From the NCBI RefSeq assembly GCF_010730955.1, contig NZ_AP022577.1:1364001-1428000 (forward strand): 64,000 nucleotides of DNA, written 5' to 3'. This stretch comes from Mycolicibacterium aubagnense (GTDB lineage: Bacteria > Actinomycetota > Actinomycetes > Mycobacteriales > Mycobacteriaceae). The notes below the pieces were generated by a model. It made no database searches. It saw nothing but the letters and a program-made list of their open reading frames with translations, and had not been told where the DNA came from. This document shows positions 8,041-16,478 of the stretch, piece after piece. A program made the position numbers and the translations under genes. Position 1 is the stretch's first letter. Each line of letters starts with the position of its first letter.

Positions 8041-9263
8041 CCGACGGCACCGCGCCCGCGCAGCCCGGCGATCTCCCCGGCGGTGAACCCGAGTTCGGTC
8101 AGGATGGCGTCGGTGTGCTGGCCGAGACCGGGCACCGCACCCATCGGGAACTCGAAGCCTTCGATGATGGGCGGCGGCAGGATGGCGTCGATCGGACCCG
8201 CGGGCGTGTCGACCCGGCGCCACCGGTCGCGCTCGGACAGTTGCGGGTGCACCAGCACCTCGCTGGGCAGGTTGTAGCGGGAGTTGCCGATGCCGGCCTC
8301 GTCGGCGACCTTCTGGATGTCGGCCAGATCGTTGGCGGCGCACCATGATCCGATCGCTTCGTTCAGCACGTCACGGTGTTCGCACCGGCCGGAGTTGGTG
8401 GCGAACCTGGCATCGGCGGCGAGGTCGGGCCGCTCGATGATGTCGCGCGCCAGGCGCTGCCATTCGCGGTCGTTGGTGGTGCCCAGCACCACGGTCTGGC
8501 CGTCGGCCGTGGCGAACGCCCCATACGGCGACACCGCGGGCGAACTCATGCCCAGGGGCTGCTGGTCGATGCCGGAATGCTGGGTGTAGGTCAGCGGATA
8601 GCCCATCAGTTCGGTCATGGTGTCGAACAGGCTGACGTTCACCGCCGCGCCGCGGCGCGTCCGCGCGTCACGCGAAAACAGCAGCGCCAGAATCGAAAGC
8701 GCCGAGTACAGTCCCGACGAGATATCCGCGACGGGTGGGCCGGGCTTGGCCGGCGCGCCGGGCGACCCGGTGATCGCGCACGTCCCCGACTCGGCCTGCA
8801 CCAGCAGGTCGTAGGCCCGCTTGTGGGACAGCGGTCCGCCGGCGCCGTAGCCGTCGATCTCGACGGCGATCACATGGGGATGCGAGCCGGCCAGATCGGC
8901 GGGCGAGATGCCCAGCCGCGCGGTGGCGCCCGGTGCCAAGTTGGACACCAGGACGTCGGCGCCGTCCAGAAGTCGATGCAACACGGCCAGACCGTCGTCG
9001 GTTTTCAGATCGAGCGTCACCGACTCCTTGCCACGATTCGCCCAAACGAAGTGCGCCGCTTGACCTCTGACGACATCGTCGTAATCGCGCGCGAAGTCCC
9101 CGCCGTTCGGGTTCTCCACCTTGATCACCCGGGCACCGAAGTCCGCGAGGGTGCGGGTGCACATCGGCGCGGAAACGGCCTGTTCGAGGGCGATCACCGT
9201 CACGCCCGAAAGCGGTGCGGCGTCTTTCCCCCGGTCGCTGCGCCCTTGCCCCCGAGGTGTCAC
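8037..9263 (-). CDS. CaiB/BaiF (family III) CoA-transferase
   Basis: A 408-residue family III CoA-transferase that moves CoA between acyl-CoA and a free acid, activating the substrate without ATP. The N-terminus shows the family start (LSGVTVIALEQAVSAPMCTR, about 18-37), then GARVIKVENPNGGDFAR, and the catalytic aspartate in VADISSGLYSALS (about 178-190). The GTG start overlaps the SDR stop (GTGA). It is one of three CaiB-type genes in the window (others at 34855 and 51825), all in beta-oxidation operons. The acid substrate is not known. Confidence 0.9.
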   Translation of the reverse strand: MTPRGQGRSDRGKDAAPLSGVTVIALEQAVSAPMCTRTLADFGARVIKVENPNGGDFARDYDDVVRGQAAHFVWANRGKESVTLDLKTDDGLAVLHRLLDGADVLVSNLAPGATARLGISPADLAGSHPHVIAVEIDGYGAGGPLSHKRAYDLLVQAESGTCAITGSPGAPAKPGPPVADISSGLYSALSILALLFSRDARTRRGAAVNVSLFDTMTELMGYPLTYTQHSGIDQQPLGMSSPAVSPYGAFATADGQTVVLGTTNDREWQRLARDIIERPDLAADARFATNSGRCEHRDVLNEAIGSWCAANDLADIQKVADEAGIGNSRYNLPSEVLVHPQLSERDRWRRVDTPAGPIDAILPPPIIEGFEFPMGAVPGLGQHTDAILTELGFTAGEIAGLRGRGAVG

Positions 9264-10018
9264 ATGACCATCCCACCGTCCACCGCCAGCACCTGGCCGG
9301 TGATGTACGACGCGGCATCCGAGGCCATGAACACGAACGCACCGGCGACCTCGTCGGGGTCGGCCCAGCGCTTCATCGGGATGCGGTTCATCATGTTCGC
9401 CGCGAACTTCTCGTTGGTGCGGATGGTCTCGGTCATCGGCGTCGCCGCCAGCGGAGCCAGCGCGTTGACCGTGATGCTCTTCGTCGCGAGTTCGCGCGCA
9501 AGCGATTTGGTGAAACCGATGATGCCCGCCTTGGCCGCCGAATAGTTCACCTGGCCGAGCGTCCCGGTCAGCCCGGCCGCCGACGTGACATTGACGATGC
9601 GCCCGGTACCGTCCGTCGGAAGGTACGAAAGTGCGGCCTGCGTGACGTTGAACGCGCCCATCACGTGGATGTCGAACAGCAACCGGAACGCATCCTGCGT
9701 CGTCTTCTCGAACATCGCGGGCTTGGTGACGCCCGCGTTGTTGATCAGGATGTGCAGCGCCCCATCGCCCAGTGCCGCCGCCTGCGCCACCGCAGCGTCC
9801 GCCGAGTCGCGGTCCGAGACGTCGAGCGCCGCGGACTCAGCCCGGCCACCCCCCTGCGAAATACGTTCTGCCACAGCGGCGGCAGCATCTTTGTCGAGAT
9901 CGGTGACCAACACGGCGGCGCCCGCGGCCGCCAGTGCGCTCGCCACTGCCGAGCCGATTCCCCCGGCGGCACCGGTGACCAACGCCGCGCGCCCGGTCAG
10001 GTCGAAATACGTCCTCAT
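9260..10018 (-). CDS. SDR oxidoreductase, 3-hydroxyacyl-CoA dehydrogenase-like
   Basis: Classical short-chain dehydrogenase/reductase, 252 residues. The cofactor motif TGAAGGIGSAVA lies near the N-terminus, followed by NNAG (about 93), the catalytic serine in NVTSAAG (about 142) and YSAAK (about 155-159). The terminal TGQVLAVDGGMVM is typical. Aspartate after the second strand (LVTDLDKD) predicts NAD(H) over NADP(H). In this operon it fits the 3-hydroxyacyl-CoA or ring-hydroxyl oxidation step. Start and stop overlap both neighbours by a few bases. Confidence 0.9.
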   Translation of the reverse strand: MRTYFDLTGRAALVTGAAGGIGSAVASALAAAGAAVLVTDLDKDAAAAVAERISQGGGRAESAALDVSDRDSADAAVAQAAALGDGALHILINNAGVTKPAMFEKTTQDAFRLLFDIHVMGAFNVTQAALSYLPTDGTGRIVNVTSAAGLTGTLGQVNYSAAKAGIIGFTKSLARELATKSITVNALAPLAATPMTETIRTNEKFAANMMNRIPMKRWADPDEVAGAFVFMASDAASYITGQVLAVDGGMVM

Positions 10019-11199
10019 CAGTAGCTCCTCGGCAGTCCGAGCACATGTTCGCCGAGGAAATTCAGGATCATCTCCTGGCTCACCGGTGCGATCTTCATCA
10101 GGCGGGATTCCCGGAAGTACCGCGACACGTGGTACTCCTCGGAATATCCCATGCCGCCATGCAGTTGCAGGGCCCGGTCGGCCGCGGCGAATCCCGCGTC
10201 GGCACAGAGGTATTTCGCGGTATTCGCCTCACGCCCGCAGGGTTTGCCGTTGTCGTAGAGCCACGTCGCCTTACGCAGGATCAGCTCGGCCGCATCGAGA
10301 CGGGCCAGCGAGTCGGCCAGCGGGAACTGCAGGCCCTGATTCATCCCGATGGGGCGGTTGAAGACGTGGCGCTCGTTGCCGTACTTCACCGCCTTCTCCA
10401 GCGCGACCCGTCCGATCCCGAGCGCCTCGGCAGCGATGAGCATCCGCTCCGGGTTGAGGCCGTCGAGGATGTACTTGAACCCCTGACCCTCCTCGCCGAC
10501 CCGATGGGCCTCGGGCACCATGAGGTCGTCGATGAAAACCTCGTTGGAGCTGACGGCGTTCCGGCCCATCTTGCGGATCGGCCGAATGTCGACGTGGTTG
10601 CGGTCGAGGTCGGTCAGGAACAGCGTCATGCCGTCGGTCTTCTTGGTGACCTGGTCGTACGGCGTGGTACGCGTCAGCAGCAGGATCTTCTCCGACTCGA
10701 TGGCTTTGGAGATCCATACTTTTCGGCCGTTGATGCGGTACTTGTCACCTTCGCGCTTGGCGAACGTCGTGATGCGCGAAGTGTCCAGTCCCGCACCCGG
10801 TTCCGTAACACCGAAGCAGACGTGCAGGTCGCCGTTGACGATGCGCGGCAGCGTCTCCTTCTTCATCTCCTCGGAGCCGTGCTTGACGACCGGTTGCATG
10901 CCGAAGATCGACAGGTGAATGGCGCTGGCACCGTTCATGGCGGCCCCTGATCGGGCCACCTCCTCGAGCAGGAGCGTCGCCTCGGTGATGCCCAGACCGT
11001 GGCCGCCGTACTCCTCCGGGATGGTCATGCCGAGCCAGCCGCCCTTGGCGATGGCGTCGTAGAACTCCTGGGGGAACTCGTGTGCCTGGTCCTTCTCCAT
11101 CCAGTAGTGGTCGTCGAACTTGGCCGCCAACTCCGCTACCGATGACCTGATGAGCTCCTGATCTTCGGACAGCGCGAAGTTCATGCCGGATGAGATCAA
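10018..11199 (-). CDS. Acyl-CoA dehydrogenase
   Basis: FAD-dependent acyl-CoA dehydrogenase, 393 residues if TTG 11199 is the start. GGAGG lies 8 bases before that TTG and it overlaps the upstream stop (TTGA), which favours it. ATG 11184 (MNFALSEDQELIRSS) gives the more usual N-terminus but has no clear ribosome site. Motifs are EEYGGHGLG, VTEPGAGLDTSRI (about 130), VWISKA, the NPERM helix-G base and GGMGYSEEYHVSRYFRE near the C-terminus. It differs clearly from the ACAD that ends this operon, so the two probably act on different intermediates. Confidence 0.9.
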   Translation of the reverse strand: MISSGMNFALSEDQELIRSSVAELAAKFDDHYWMEKDQAHEFPQEFYDAIAKGGWLGMTIPEEYGGHGLGITEATLLLEEVARSGAAMNGASAIHLSIFGMQPVVKHGSEEMKKETLPRIVNGDLHVCFGVTEPGAGLDTSRITTFAKREGDKYRINGRKVWISKAIESEKILLLTRTTPYDQVTKKTDGMTLFLTDLDRNHVDIRPIRKMGRNAVSSNEVFIDDLMVPEAHRVGEEGQGFKYILDGLNPERMLIAAEALGIGRVALEKAVKYGNERHVFNRPIGMNQGLQFPLADSLARLDAAELILRKATWLYDNGKPCGREANTAKYLCADAGFAAADRALQLHGGMGYSEEYHVSRYFRESRLMKIAPVSQEMILNFLGEHVLGLPRSY

Positions 11200-12473
11200 C
11201 TGTTGGCCTCCGCAGCAGCGTGCAGCGCGTCACCCCGAGCGCCTTCGTCGTGATGACTGAGCGCCTGGATCGACACGTCGTGGCCCTCGGCCGCCTTGCG
11301 CAACGCACCCACGGTGGCCTGCTCACGCGAAATGTGCTGGAACGGGTCGAAGTTGTACCAGCGCATCGCGTTCTCATGGGTGATCTTGTTGATCTCGTCG
11401 TCCGGAACACTGTTGGCGGTCAACACGTCCCATAGTTCTTCGGGCGCACCCGGCCACATCGAGTCACTGTGCGGGTAGTCGGCTTCCCAACAGATGTTGT
11501 CGATGCCGATGTTGTTGCGCAGCGTGACACCCACGGGGTCGCTGATGAAGCACGTCAGGAAGTGCTCACGGAACACGTCGCTGGGCACCTTGCCCTTGAA
11601 GTCCTGCTTTGTCCACGTCGAGTGCATCTCGTAGGTGCGGTCCGCACGCTCGAGGAAGTACGGAATCCACCCGGTGCCGCCCTCGGACAGCGCGATCTTG
11701 AGGTCCGGGTACTCCTTGATGGGCCGCGACCACAGCAGGTCGGCGGCAGCCTGCACGATGTTCATGGGCTGCAGGGTGATCATGACGTCCAGCGGGGCGT
11801 CCGGCGCGGTCATGACCAGCTTGCCCGACGAGCCGATGTGGATGTTCATCACCATTCCGGTGTCGCACAGCGCTTCCCAGAGCGGGTTCCAGTACGGATC
11901 GTGGAAGCTGGGGTATCCCATGGCCGCCGGGTTCTCCGTGAAGGTCAGCGCATGCACGCCCTTCTTGGCGACGCGCCGGACCTCCTGCGCGCACTTCTCG
12001 GCATTCCAGATCACCGGGATGGCCATCGGGATGAAACGGGCCGGGTAGGCGCCGCACCACTCGTCGATGTGCCAGTCGTTGTAGGCCTGCACCAGCGCCA
12101 GCGAAAAGTCCTCGTCCTCGGTGGCGAACAGCCGGCCCGCGAAGCCGGGGAACGACGGGAAACAGATCGAGCCCAGGATGCCGCCGGCATTCATGTCCTT
12201 GACGCGCTCGTCGACGTTGTAGCACCCCGGCCGGATCTCGTCGAGCCCCTGCGGTTCCAGCCCGTACTCCTCCTTGGGACGGCCGGCGACCGCGTTGAGC
12301 GCGACGTTCGGAATGACGACATCGCGGAACTTCCACATGTCGCTGCCGTCGGCGTTATGCACGAGGCGGGGCGCGTCATCGAGGTACTTGGCGGGCAGGT
12401 GGTTCTTGAACATGTCCGGCGGTTCCACCAGGTGGTCGTCCACGCTGATCAGGATCATGTCTTCCTTGTTCAT
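11196..12473 (-). CDS. Amidohydrolase_2 family TIM-barrel protein
   Basis: First gene of the minus-strand operon. The 425-residue product belongs to the Amidohydrolase_2 group (metal-dependent hydrolases and decarboxylases of the ACMSD type). It shows VDDHLVEPPDMF at residues about 11-22 (N-terminal metal motif), IHIGSSG around 212-218 and a late acidic motif WEADYPHSDSMWP (about 350). Such proteins cleave C-C or C-N bonds in aromatic and alicyclic catabolism; the reaction here is unknown. ATG 12473 is preceded by GGGAGGAAGG. It is one of four Amidohydrolase_2 genes in the window. The upstream region is shared with the divergent Rieske operon and contains a GAGAAT-type operator. Confidence 0.87.
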   Translation of the reverse strand: MNKEDMILISVDDHLVEPPDMFKNHLPAKYLDDAPRLVHNADGSDMWKFRDVVIPNVALNAVAGRPKEEYGLEPQGLDEIRPGCYNVDERVKDMNAGGILGSICFPSFPGFAGRLFATEDEDFSLALVQAYNDWHIDEWCGAYPARFIPMAIPVIWNAEKCAQEVRRVAKKGVHALTFTENPAAMGYPSFHDPYWNPLWEALCDTGMVMNIHIGSSGKLVMTAPDAPLDVMITLQPMNIVQAAADLLWSRPIKEYPDLKIALSEGGTGWIPYFLERADRTYEMHSTWTKQDFKGKVPSDVFREHFLTCFISDPVGVTLRNNIGIDNICWEADYPHSDSMWPGAPEELWDVLTANSVPDDEINKITHENAMRWYNFDPFQHISREQATVGALRKAAEGHDVSIQALSHHDEGARGDALHAAAEANS

Positions 12474-12638
12474 TACACGCCTTCCTCCCGCTCAGTTCTC
12501 TATCAATGAAAACTAGCTTCTCGTTGAGAGAGAATCAACGTCTACAGTCACAAACGCCAGTCGACCAGGCAACACGGCAGCCGGAATACGGCCCGGCGTT
12601 GACCGCGGCGACGAAACGTGCAAATCTATTAGTCAGAA

Positions 12639-12657
12639 ATGAGAATCACATTCTCAT
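12639..12657. promoter_or_regulatory. GAGAAT-N3-ATTCTC operator, site 1
   Basis: ATGAGAATCACATTCTCAT is a perfect 8-bp inverted repeat with a 3-base centre. It lies between the amidohydrolase operon (minus) and the CMD/Rieske operon (plus), 20 bases before the ATG at 12678. A nearby ATG that would open a longer frame falls inside the palindrome and is rejected as a start. The region 12474-12677 holds no other gene; a run of GAGA/TTCTC fragments at 12515-12535 may be a degenerate second site. Confidence 0.78.
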
Positions 12658-12677
12658 CGACGAGAGGACCCAGCCTG

Positions 12678-13208
12678 ATGCGCCTCCCCCCGCTTCCCGC
12701 AGACCGCTGGGACGACGAGGTCGACAAAGCGTTGGCAGGCCTCGTATCGGACGAGCAGCGCGATCCAGAAAGGGTGAGCAATCTGATCGGCACGCTTGCC
12801 CGGCACCCGAAGCTCGCCAGGCCCTACCTTCGGTACAGCTTCTATCTGCTGTACTCCTCGACACTGCCGGAGCGGGTTCGCGAGCTCGCCATTCTGCGCG
12901 TCGCACACCGGACCGGTAGCGAGTACGAATGGTTCCAGCACGTCAAGATCGGCCGGCAGGTGGGACTGACCGACGATGAGATCGACGCAATCACCCGCGG
13001 CGAGGCCGGCGACGACTTCGAGCGAGCGGTGCTGATCGCGGCCGACGAACTGCTCGACAAGTTCAACCTTTCCGATGCCACGTGGTCAGCGCTGAGTACG
13101 CGGCTCGAAGAGCGTCAACTCATGGACCTGATGTTCACCATCGGTTCGTATGCGGCGCTGGCCATGGCTTTCAACACATTTGGCGTAGAGCTAGAACAGG
13201 AGACGTAA
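12678..13208 (+). CDS. Carboxymuconolactone decarboxylase (CMD) family protein
   Basis: A 176-residue all-helical CMD/AhpD-fold protein. The central ERVRELAILRVAHRTGSEYEWFQHVKIG (about residues 57-84) is the family signature with its Glu, His and YEW residues. The redox CxxC of true AhpD proteins is missing, so a peroxidase role is unlikely. The start is ATG 12678 with GAGAGGA 9 bases upstream. It leads the Rieske oxygenase operon and ends 4 bases before the oxygenase gene. Family members decarboxylate or isomerise ring-cleavage lactones; a role after ring hydroxylation is plausible but unproven. Confidence 0.87.
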   Translation: MRLPPLPADRWDDEVDKALAGLVSDEQRDPERVSNLIGTLARHPKLARPYLRYSFYLLYSSTLPERVRELAILRVAHRTGSEYEWFQHVKIGRQVGLTDDEIDAITRGEAGDDFERAVLIAADELLDKFNLSDATWSALSTRLEERQLMDLMFTIGSYAALAMAFNTFGVELEQET

Positions 13209-13212
13209 ACAT

Positions 13213-14529
13213 ATGGCCCACTTCCCCAAACCCGCTGCAGGCAGCTGGACCGAGAACTGGCCCGAACTGGGCACAGCGCCGGTCGACTACACCGACTCCA
13301 TCGATCCGGAGCAGTGGAAGCTGGAGCAGCAGGCCATCTTCCGCAAGACGTGGCTGCATGTGGGCCGCGTCGAGCGGCTGCCGAAGAGGGGCAGCTACTT
13401 CACCAGGGAGATGCCGTCGGTGGGCGCCGGTACGTCGATCATCGTGGTGAAGGACGAGAAAGGCGGAGTCGAGACCGTCCGGGCGTTCTACAACCTGTGC
13501 CGGCACCGCGGAAACAAGCTGGTGTGGAACGACTATCCGGGCGAGGAGGTGTCAGGCTCCTGCCGCCAGTTCACCTGCAAGTACCACGCCTGGCGGTACG
13601 CGCTCAACGGCGACCTGACGTTCATCCAGCAGGAGCAGGAGTTCTTCGACGTCGACAAGGCCGACTACCCGCTCAAGCCGGTGCGCTGCGAGGTGTGGGA
13701 GGGGTTCATCTTCGTCAACTTCGACGACGACGCCGCGCCGCTGAACGAATACCTCGGCGATTTCGCAAAAGGCCTGGAGGGCTATCCATTCCATGAGATG
13801 ACCGAGGTCTACAGCTACCGCTCCGAGATCAAAGCGAACTGGAAGCTGTTCATCGACGCCTTCGTCGAGTTCTACCACGCACCGATTCTGCACATGAAGC
13901 AGGCGACGAAGGAAGAAGCCGACAAGCTCGCCAAGGTCGGCTTCGAGGCGCTGCACTACGACATCAAGGGCGACCATTCGATGATCTCGTCCTGGGGCGG
14001 CATGAGCCCGCCCAAGGACCTCAACATGGTCAAGCCGATCGAACGGATTTTGCACAGCGGCCTGTTCGGTCCATGGGACCGTCCCGACATCAAAGGCATT
14101 CTGCCGGAAGAGCTTCCACCGGCCGTCAACCCTGCCCGGCAGCAGACCTGGGGCCAGGACTCCTTCGAGTTCTTCCCCAACTTCACCCTGCTGCTGTGGG
14201 TTCCGGGTTGGTATCTCACCTACAACTACTGGCCGACGGGCGTCGACAGCCACATCTTCGAGGCGAACCTCTACTTCGTCCCGCCGAAGAACACGCGGCA
14301 GCGGCTGTCCCAGGAGTTGGCGGCGGTGACGTTCAAGGAGTACGCACTCCAGGACGCCAACACCCTGGAGGCCACCCAGACCCAGATCGGCACGCGGGCG
14401 GTCACCGAATTCCCGTTGTGCGATCAGGAGATTCTGCTGCGCCACCTGCACCACACCGCGCACAAGTACGTCGACAAGTACCAGTCCGAACAGTCCGTGA
14501 AGACCAACGGGAGAGTTGCACATGTCTGA
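13213..14529 (+). CDS. Rieske ring-hydroxylating oxygenase, alpha subunit
   Basis: Terminal oxygenase of 438 residues that inserts O2 into a substrate using electrons from a ferredoxin. The Rieske [2Fe-2S] ligands are C96-x-H98 and C122-x2-H125. The 23-residue gap between the pairs is longer than the usual 15-17. The mononuclear iron site is FVEFYHAPILHMK with H222 and H227. No beta subunit or reductase gene is adjacent; the ferredoxin at 34553, behind a matching operator, is a candidate donor. It is followed by an overlapping gene for a small helical protein. The substrate is unknown. Confidence 0.92.
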   Translation: MAHFPKPAAGSWTENWPELGTAPVDYTDSIDPEQWKLEQQAIFRKTWLHVGRVERLPKRGSYFTREMPSVGAGTSIIVVKDEKGGVETVRAFYNLCRHRGNKLVWNDYPGEEVSGSCRQFTCKYHAWRYALNGDLTFIQQEQEFFDVDKADYPLKPVRCEVWEGFIFVNFDDDAAPLNEYLGDFAKGLEGYPFHEMTEVYSYRSEIKANWKLFIDAFVEFYHAPILHMKQATKEEADKLAKVGFEALHYDIKGDHSMISSWGGMSPPKDLNMVKPIERILHSGLFGPWDRPDIKGILPEELPPAVNPARQQTWGQDSFEFFPNFTLLLWVPGWYLTYNYWPTGVDSHIFEANLYFVPPKNTRQRLSQELAAVTFKEYALQDANTLEATQTQIGTRAVTEFPLCDQEILLRHLHHTAHKYVDKYQSEQSVKTNGRVAHV

Positions 14530-14860
14530 GACCCTCTTGCTTCCAGCAGAGTTCGCCGATCTCGAGCGGTTCTCCGACTGGATTCTGGCAACAGAGCCGG
14601 AGCGCTACGCCAAACGTCTGGCCTCCACCATGGACGAGATGCAGGACCTTTACGACGTCGGGATGGCCCGGCTCGAAGAGGTCATGGTCTACCTGGACGC
14701 CCGATTCCCGTTGCATGACATGCCAGATGACGCCAAACGGTTGATGCATCTCATGCAGTCGGTGGTGATGGTGTCCTTTCCCGTCGAGGTGTGGAAGCAG
14801 CCGCGCGTCCTCGACAGCGGGGCGGCGTGGGTCGAACTCATCAAGGAGCCGGTGGTCTAA
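14522..14860 (+). CDS. Small hypothetical protein coupled to the Rieske oxygenase
   Basis: A 112-residue soluble, mostly helical protein with no recognised domain (start MSETLLLPAEFADLERFSDW). ATG 14522 lies inside the end of the oxygenase gene (8-base overlap) with GGGAGAG upstream, so translation is coupled. Many charged and methionine residues (MDEMQDLYDVGMARLEEVM) suggest a helical bundle. The size and coupling would fit an accessory or small subunit of the oxygenase, but there is no resemblance to known NTF2-fold beta subunits. Confidence 0.75.
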   Translation: MSETLLLPAEFADLERFSDWILATEPERYAKRLASTMDEMQDLYDVGMARLEEVMVYLDARFPLHDMPDDAKRLMHLMQSVVMVSFPVEVWKQPRVLDSGAAWVELIKEPVV

Positions 14861-14863
14861 CCC

Positions 14864-16075
14864 GTGCTCACCCTGAAAGCCGCTGGGCTGCTTGACGTCG
14901 ATGCCGGGGAGATCGTTCGCCCCGGCATCGTCCGGGTCGACGGCGACCGGATTGTGGGAGTGGGCGGTCCGGTCGAAGGAGAGGTCATCGATCTGGGCGA
15001 CGCGATCCTGCTGCCTGGACTGATGGACATGGAGGTCAACCTCCTGATGGGCGGGCGGGGCGAGAACCCCGGCCTGTCCCAGGTACAGGACGACCCGCCG
15101 ACGCGCGTGCTGCGTGCTGTCGGCAACGCACGCCGCACCCTGCGCGCAGGGTTTACCACCGTGCGCAACCTCGGCCTGTTCGTCAAAACCGGTGGCTATC
15201 TGCTCGACGTCGCACTGGGCAAGGCGATCGACGCCGGCTGGATCGACGGACCACGCATCGTGCCGGCCGGCCACGCCATCACCCCGACCGGCGGCCACCT
15301 CGACCCCACGATGTTCGCCGCGTTCGCCCCCAACACGCTTGAGCTGACCATCGAGGAAGGCATCGCCAACGGTGTCGACGAGATTCGCAAGGCGGTCCGC
15401 TATCAAATCAAGCATGGTGCACAGCTGATCAAGGTCTGCTGTTCGGGCGGCGTCATGTCGATGACCGGCCCGCCTGGTGCACAACACTATTCAGATGAGG
15501 AACTGCGGGCGATCGTCGACGAGGCGCATCGGCGCGGCCTGCGCGTCGCGGCACATACGCACGGCGCCGAGGCGGTCATGCACGCAGTCGACGCCGGCAT
15601 CGACTGCATCGAGCACGGCTTCCTGATCGACGACGAGGCCATCGCATCGATGGTCGAGCACGGCACCTTCCTGGTCAGCACCCGACGTCTGGCCGACGCC
15701 ATGGACGTCTCGCACGCCCCACCCGAACTGCAGGCCAAAGCAGCCGAAATGTTCCCCATTGCCCGCAAGTCGATCCTGGCCGCCTACGAAGCCGGGGTGA
15801 AGGTTGCCGTCGGCACCGACGCGCCGGCCATCCCGCACGGCAAGAACGCCGACGAACTCGTCACTCTCGTCGAGTTGGGACTGCCACCGCTGGCGGTGCT
15901 ACGGGGCGCCACCACCACCGCGGCCGACCTGCTCAATGTCACCGACCGCGGCCGGATCGCCGAGGGCCTGCTGGCCGACATCATCGCCGTGCCGTCGGAT
16001 CCGTTGTCCGACATCAGTGTTACGCAACACGTCAGCTTCGTGATGAAAGGGGGAAAGGTCTATGTCAACAACTGA
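14864..16075 (+). CDS. Amidohydrolase_1 superfamily protein with altered metal motif
   Basis: A 403-residue imidazolonepropionase/prolidase-like amidohydrolase. The fold markers are present: GIVRVDGDRIVGVG (about 21-34), the lysine motif IKVCCSGGV (about 190), AHTHG (about 225), IDCIEHG (about 245), and the final VGTDAP (about 313). The N-terminal metal motif is unusual: where the family has HxH, this protein reads PGLMDMEVNL, so both histidines become E57 and N59. It either binds one metal differently or works without the alpha metal. GTG start 14864 lies 3 bases after the preceding stop. The substrate is unknown. Confidence 0.85.
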   Translation: MLTLKAAGLLDVDAGEIVRPGIVRVDGDRIVGVGGPVEGEVIDLGDAILLPGLMDMEVNLLMGGRGENPGLSQVQDDPPTRVLRAVGNARRTLRAGFTTVRNLGLFVKTGGYLLDVALGKAIDAGWIDGPRIVPAGHAITPTGGHLDPTMFAAFAPNTLELTIEEGIANGVDEIRKAVRYQIKHGAQLIKVCCSGGVMSMTGPPGAQHYSDEELRAIVDEAHRRGLRVAAHTHGAEAVMHAVDAGIDCIEHGFLIDDEAIASMVEHGTFLVSTRRLADAMDVSHAPPELQAKAAEMFPIARKSILAAYEAGVKVAVGTDAPAIPHGKNADELVTLVELGLPPLAVLRGATTTAADLLNVTDRGRIAEGLLADIIAVPSDPLSDISVTQHVSFVMKGGKVYVNN

Positions 16076-16478
16076 CGAAATCGTCGCGATCCAACAGCTC
16101 CTCGCCAAGTACGCCGTCACCATCACACAAGGCGACATCGACGGCCTCGTGTCGGTATTCACTCCCGACGGCACCTACAGCGCGTTCGGCGACACCTACC
16201 CACTGGACCGGTTCCCCGAATTGGTCGATGCAGCACCCAAAGGCCTGTTCATGACCGGGACCGCGCTCGTCGACCTCGATGGCGACGCCGCGACGGGAAC
16301 CCAGCCCCTGTGCTTCGTCGAGCACTCCACCCACGACATGCGGATCGGCTACTACCGCGACACCTACGTTCGCACCGACAACGGCTGGCGATTACGCACC
16401 AGGGCAATGACTTTCATCCGCCGCAGTGGTGAACACGACTCCGGGCGGCCGCACGCGGTAGGTCGCCCCCGCCCGTGA
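16062..16478 (+). CDS. SnoaL/NTF2-like protein
   Basis: A 138-residue NTF2-like fold protein (SnoaL_4-type start: TTDEIVAIQQLLAKYAVTITQGDIDGLVSVFTPDG). This fold serves as isomerases, dehydratases, or beta subunits of Rieske dioxygenases. Given the Rieske alpha subunit three genes upstream in the same operon, it could be a distant small subunit or an isomerase acting on the product. It overlaps the previous gene by 14 bases and the next by 4. Conserved residues YSAFGDTYPLDRFPELV and TDNGWRLRTRAMTFIRR match the family strand pattern. Confidence 0.83.
   Translation: MSTTDEIVAIQQLLAKYAVTITQGDIDGLVSVFTPDGTYSAFGDTYPLDRFPELVDAAPKGLFMTGTALVDLDGDAATGTQPLCFVEHSTHDMRIGYYRDTYVRTDNGWRLRTRAMTFIRRSGEHDSGRPHAVGRPRP

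Noticed and set aside
8376..9545. A 389-codon open frame on the plus strand
   Set aside because: Antisense to the CoA-transferase and SDR genes; no recognisable domain and codon bias fits the minus strand.
12639..12677. ATG at 12639 as the start of the CMD gene
   Set aside because: It falls inside a perfect operator palindrome and lacks a ribosome site; ATG 12678 has GAGAGGA at good spacing and gives the family N-terminus.
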